Below are positions 14,199 through 14,360 of a DNA stretch of 14,360 bases, piece by piece. A program made the position numbers and the translations under genes. The DNA is from an uncultured Porphyromonadaceae bacterium (lineage in GTDB: Bacteria > Bacteroidota > Bacteroidia > Bacteroidales > Muribaculaceae). Positions within the stretch are counted from its first letter, which is position 1. Every line of letters starts with the position of its first letter. The notes beneath the pieces were generated by a model, which worked only from the letters and a program-made list of their open reading frames with translations, was not told where the DNA came from and ran no database searches. The stretch spans positions 1 to 14,360 of the forward strand of contig CAMVDK010000052.1 in NCBI GenBank assembly GCA_947166165.1, given 5' to 3'.

Positions 14199-14360
14199 CA
14201 TTTTGAGCCGTACCCAGAGCCGGAACATAACCGCCTCTAACAAAGGAAAGAAAAGCAACAAAGTAATTGATATACAACGATTTGAAATGTTTCTCAATTT
14301 TTCTGATTTTTGACAAAATACCCCATTTTTGCCCTTGTTTTGTTAGAATTAACACCTTTT
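14199..14360. other. AT-rich stretch without a supported gene
   Basis: Open frames here are short and on the minus strand run off the edge without a recognisable motif. Base composition is far more AT-rich than the operon to the left. A coding sequence continuing beyond the window cannot be excluded. Confidence 0.35.

Noticed and set aside
14119..14355. A 78-codon minus-strand frame at the right edge
   Set aside because: No recognisable motif; its distal end runs through the hairpin and T-tract at 14160-14198. It could be re-examined with sequence beyond the window.

Overview
The window looks like a stretch of a GC-rich Bacteroidales chromosome, most likely a gut Muribaculaceae or Prevotellaceae relative. 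This rests on four things: the rsfS-ftsH gene order; promoters of the Bacteroidetes type (TTTG or cTTG, then 19-20 bp, then TAnnTTTG); almost no Shine-Dalgarno sequences in front of the large genes; and large secreted LRR/BspA-like and InlB-like proteins ending in short tails that resemble type IX secretion sorting signals. The placement is inference from sequence style, not from a database search.

Layout. (1) 1-1345, minus strand: the 5' part of ftsH (cut by the window edge inside Walker B) preceded by rsfS, which has its own good promoter. (2) 1346-1799: a gene-poor, G-tract-rich gap. Its minus strand holds a promoter, a strong Shine-Dalgarno with an 8-codon ORF, and a weak U-tract terminator, together a possible transcript of about 215 nt. 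(3) 1800-3362, minus: a secreted protein with two PAP2 acid-phosphatase repeats. The first keeps every catalytic motif; the second has lost them. (4) 3577-3954, plus: a small membrane-anchored protein whose N-terminus resembles Bacteroidetes ComEA-like proteins but which has no helix-hairpin-helix domain. (5) 4049-5079, minus: a lower-GC, three-gene cassette with ATGA overlaps: DUF3791, a DUF3990 ADP-ribosyltransferase-like gene, and a third small protein. The DUF3990 gene is interrupted by one in-frame TAG. Two palindromes sit just downstream of the cassette promoter. It reads like a transferred toxin-antitoxin-like module with a damaged central gene. (6) 5280-13660, plus: a probable operon of three exported proteins with 18-19 bp gaps: an alpha/beta hydrolase, an LRR_5/GLUG-like surface protein, and an InlB-repeat/DUF285 surface protein, closed by a hairpin terminator. 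(7) 13661-14360: no convincing gene; AT-rich, with a U-tract terminator and two long hairpins.

The housekeeping pair handles ribosome silencing (RsfS) and membrane proteolysis (FtsH). The remaining large genes all appear to make cell-envelope or surface products. Three of them (the phosphatase and the last two operon genes) share a C-terminal tail, suggesting a common export and anchoring route. Several promoters in the window have an inverted repeat directly after the -7 element, so transcripts may begin in a hairpin or carry an operator at the start site.
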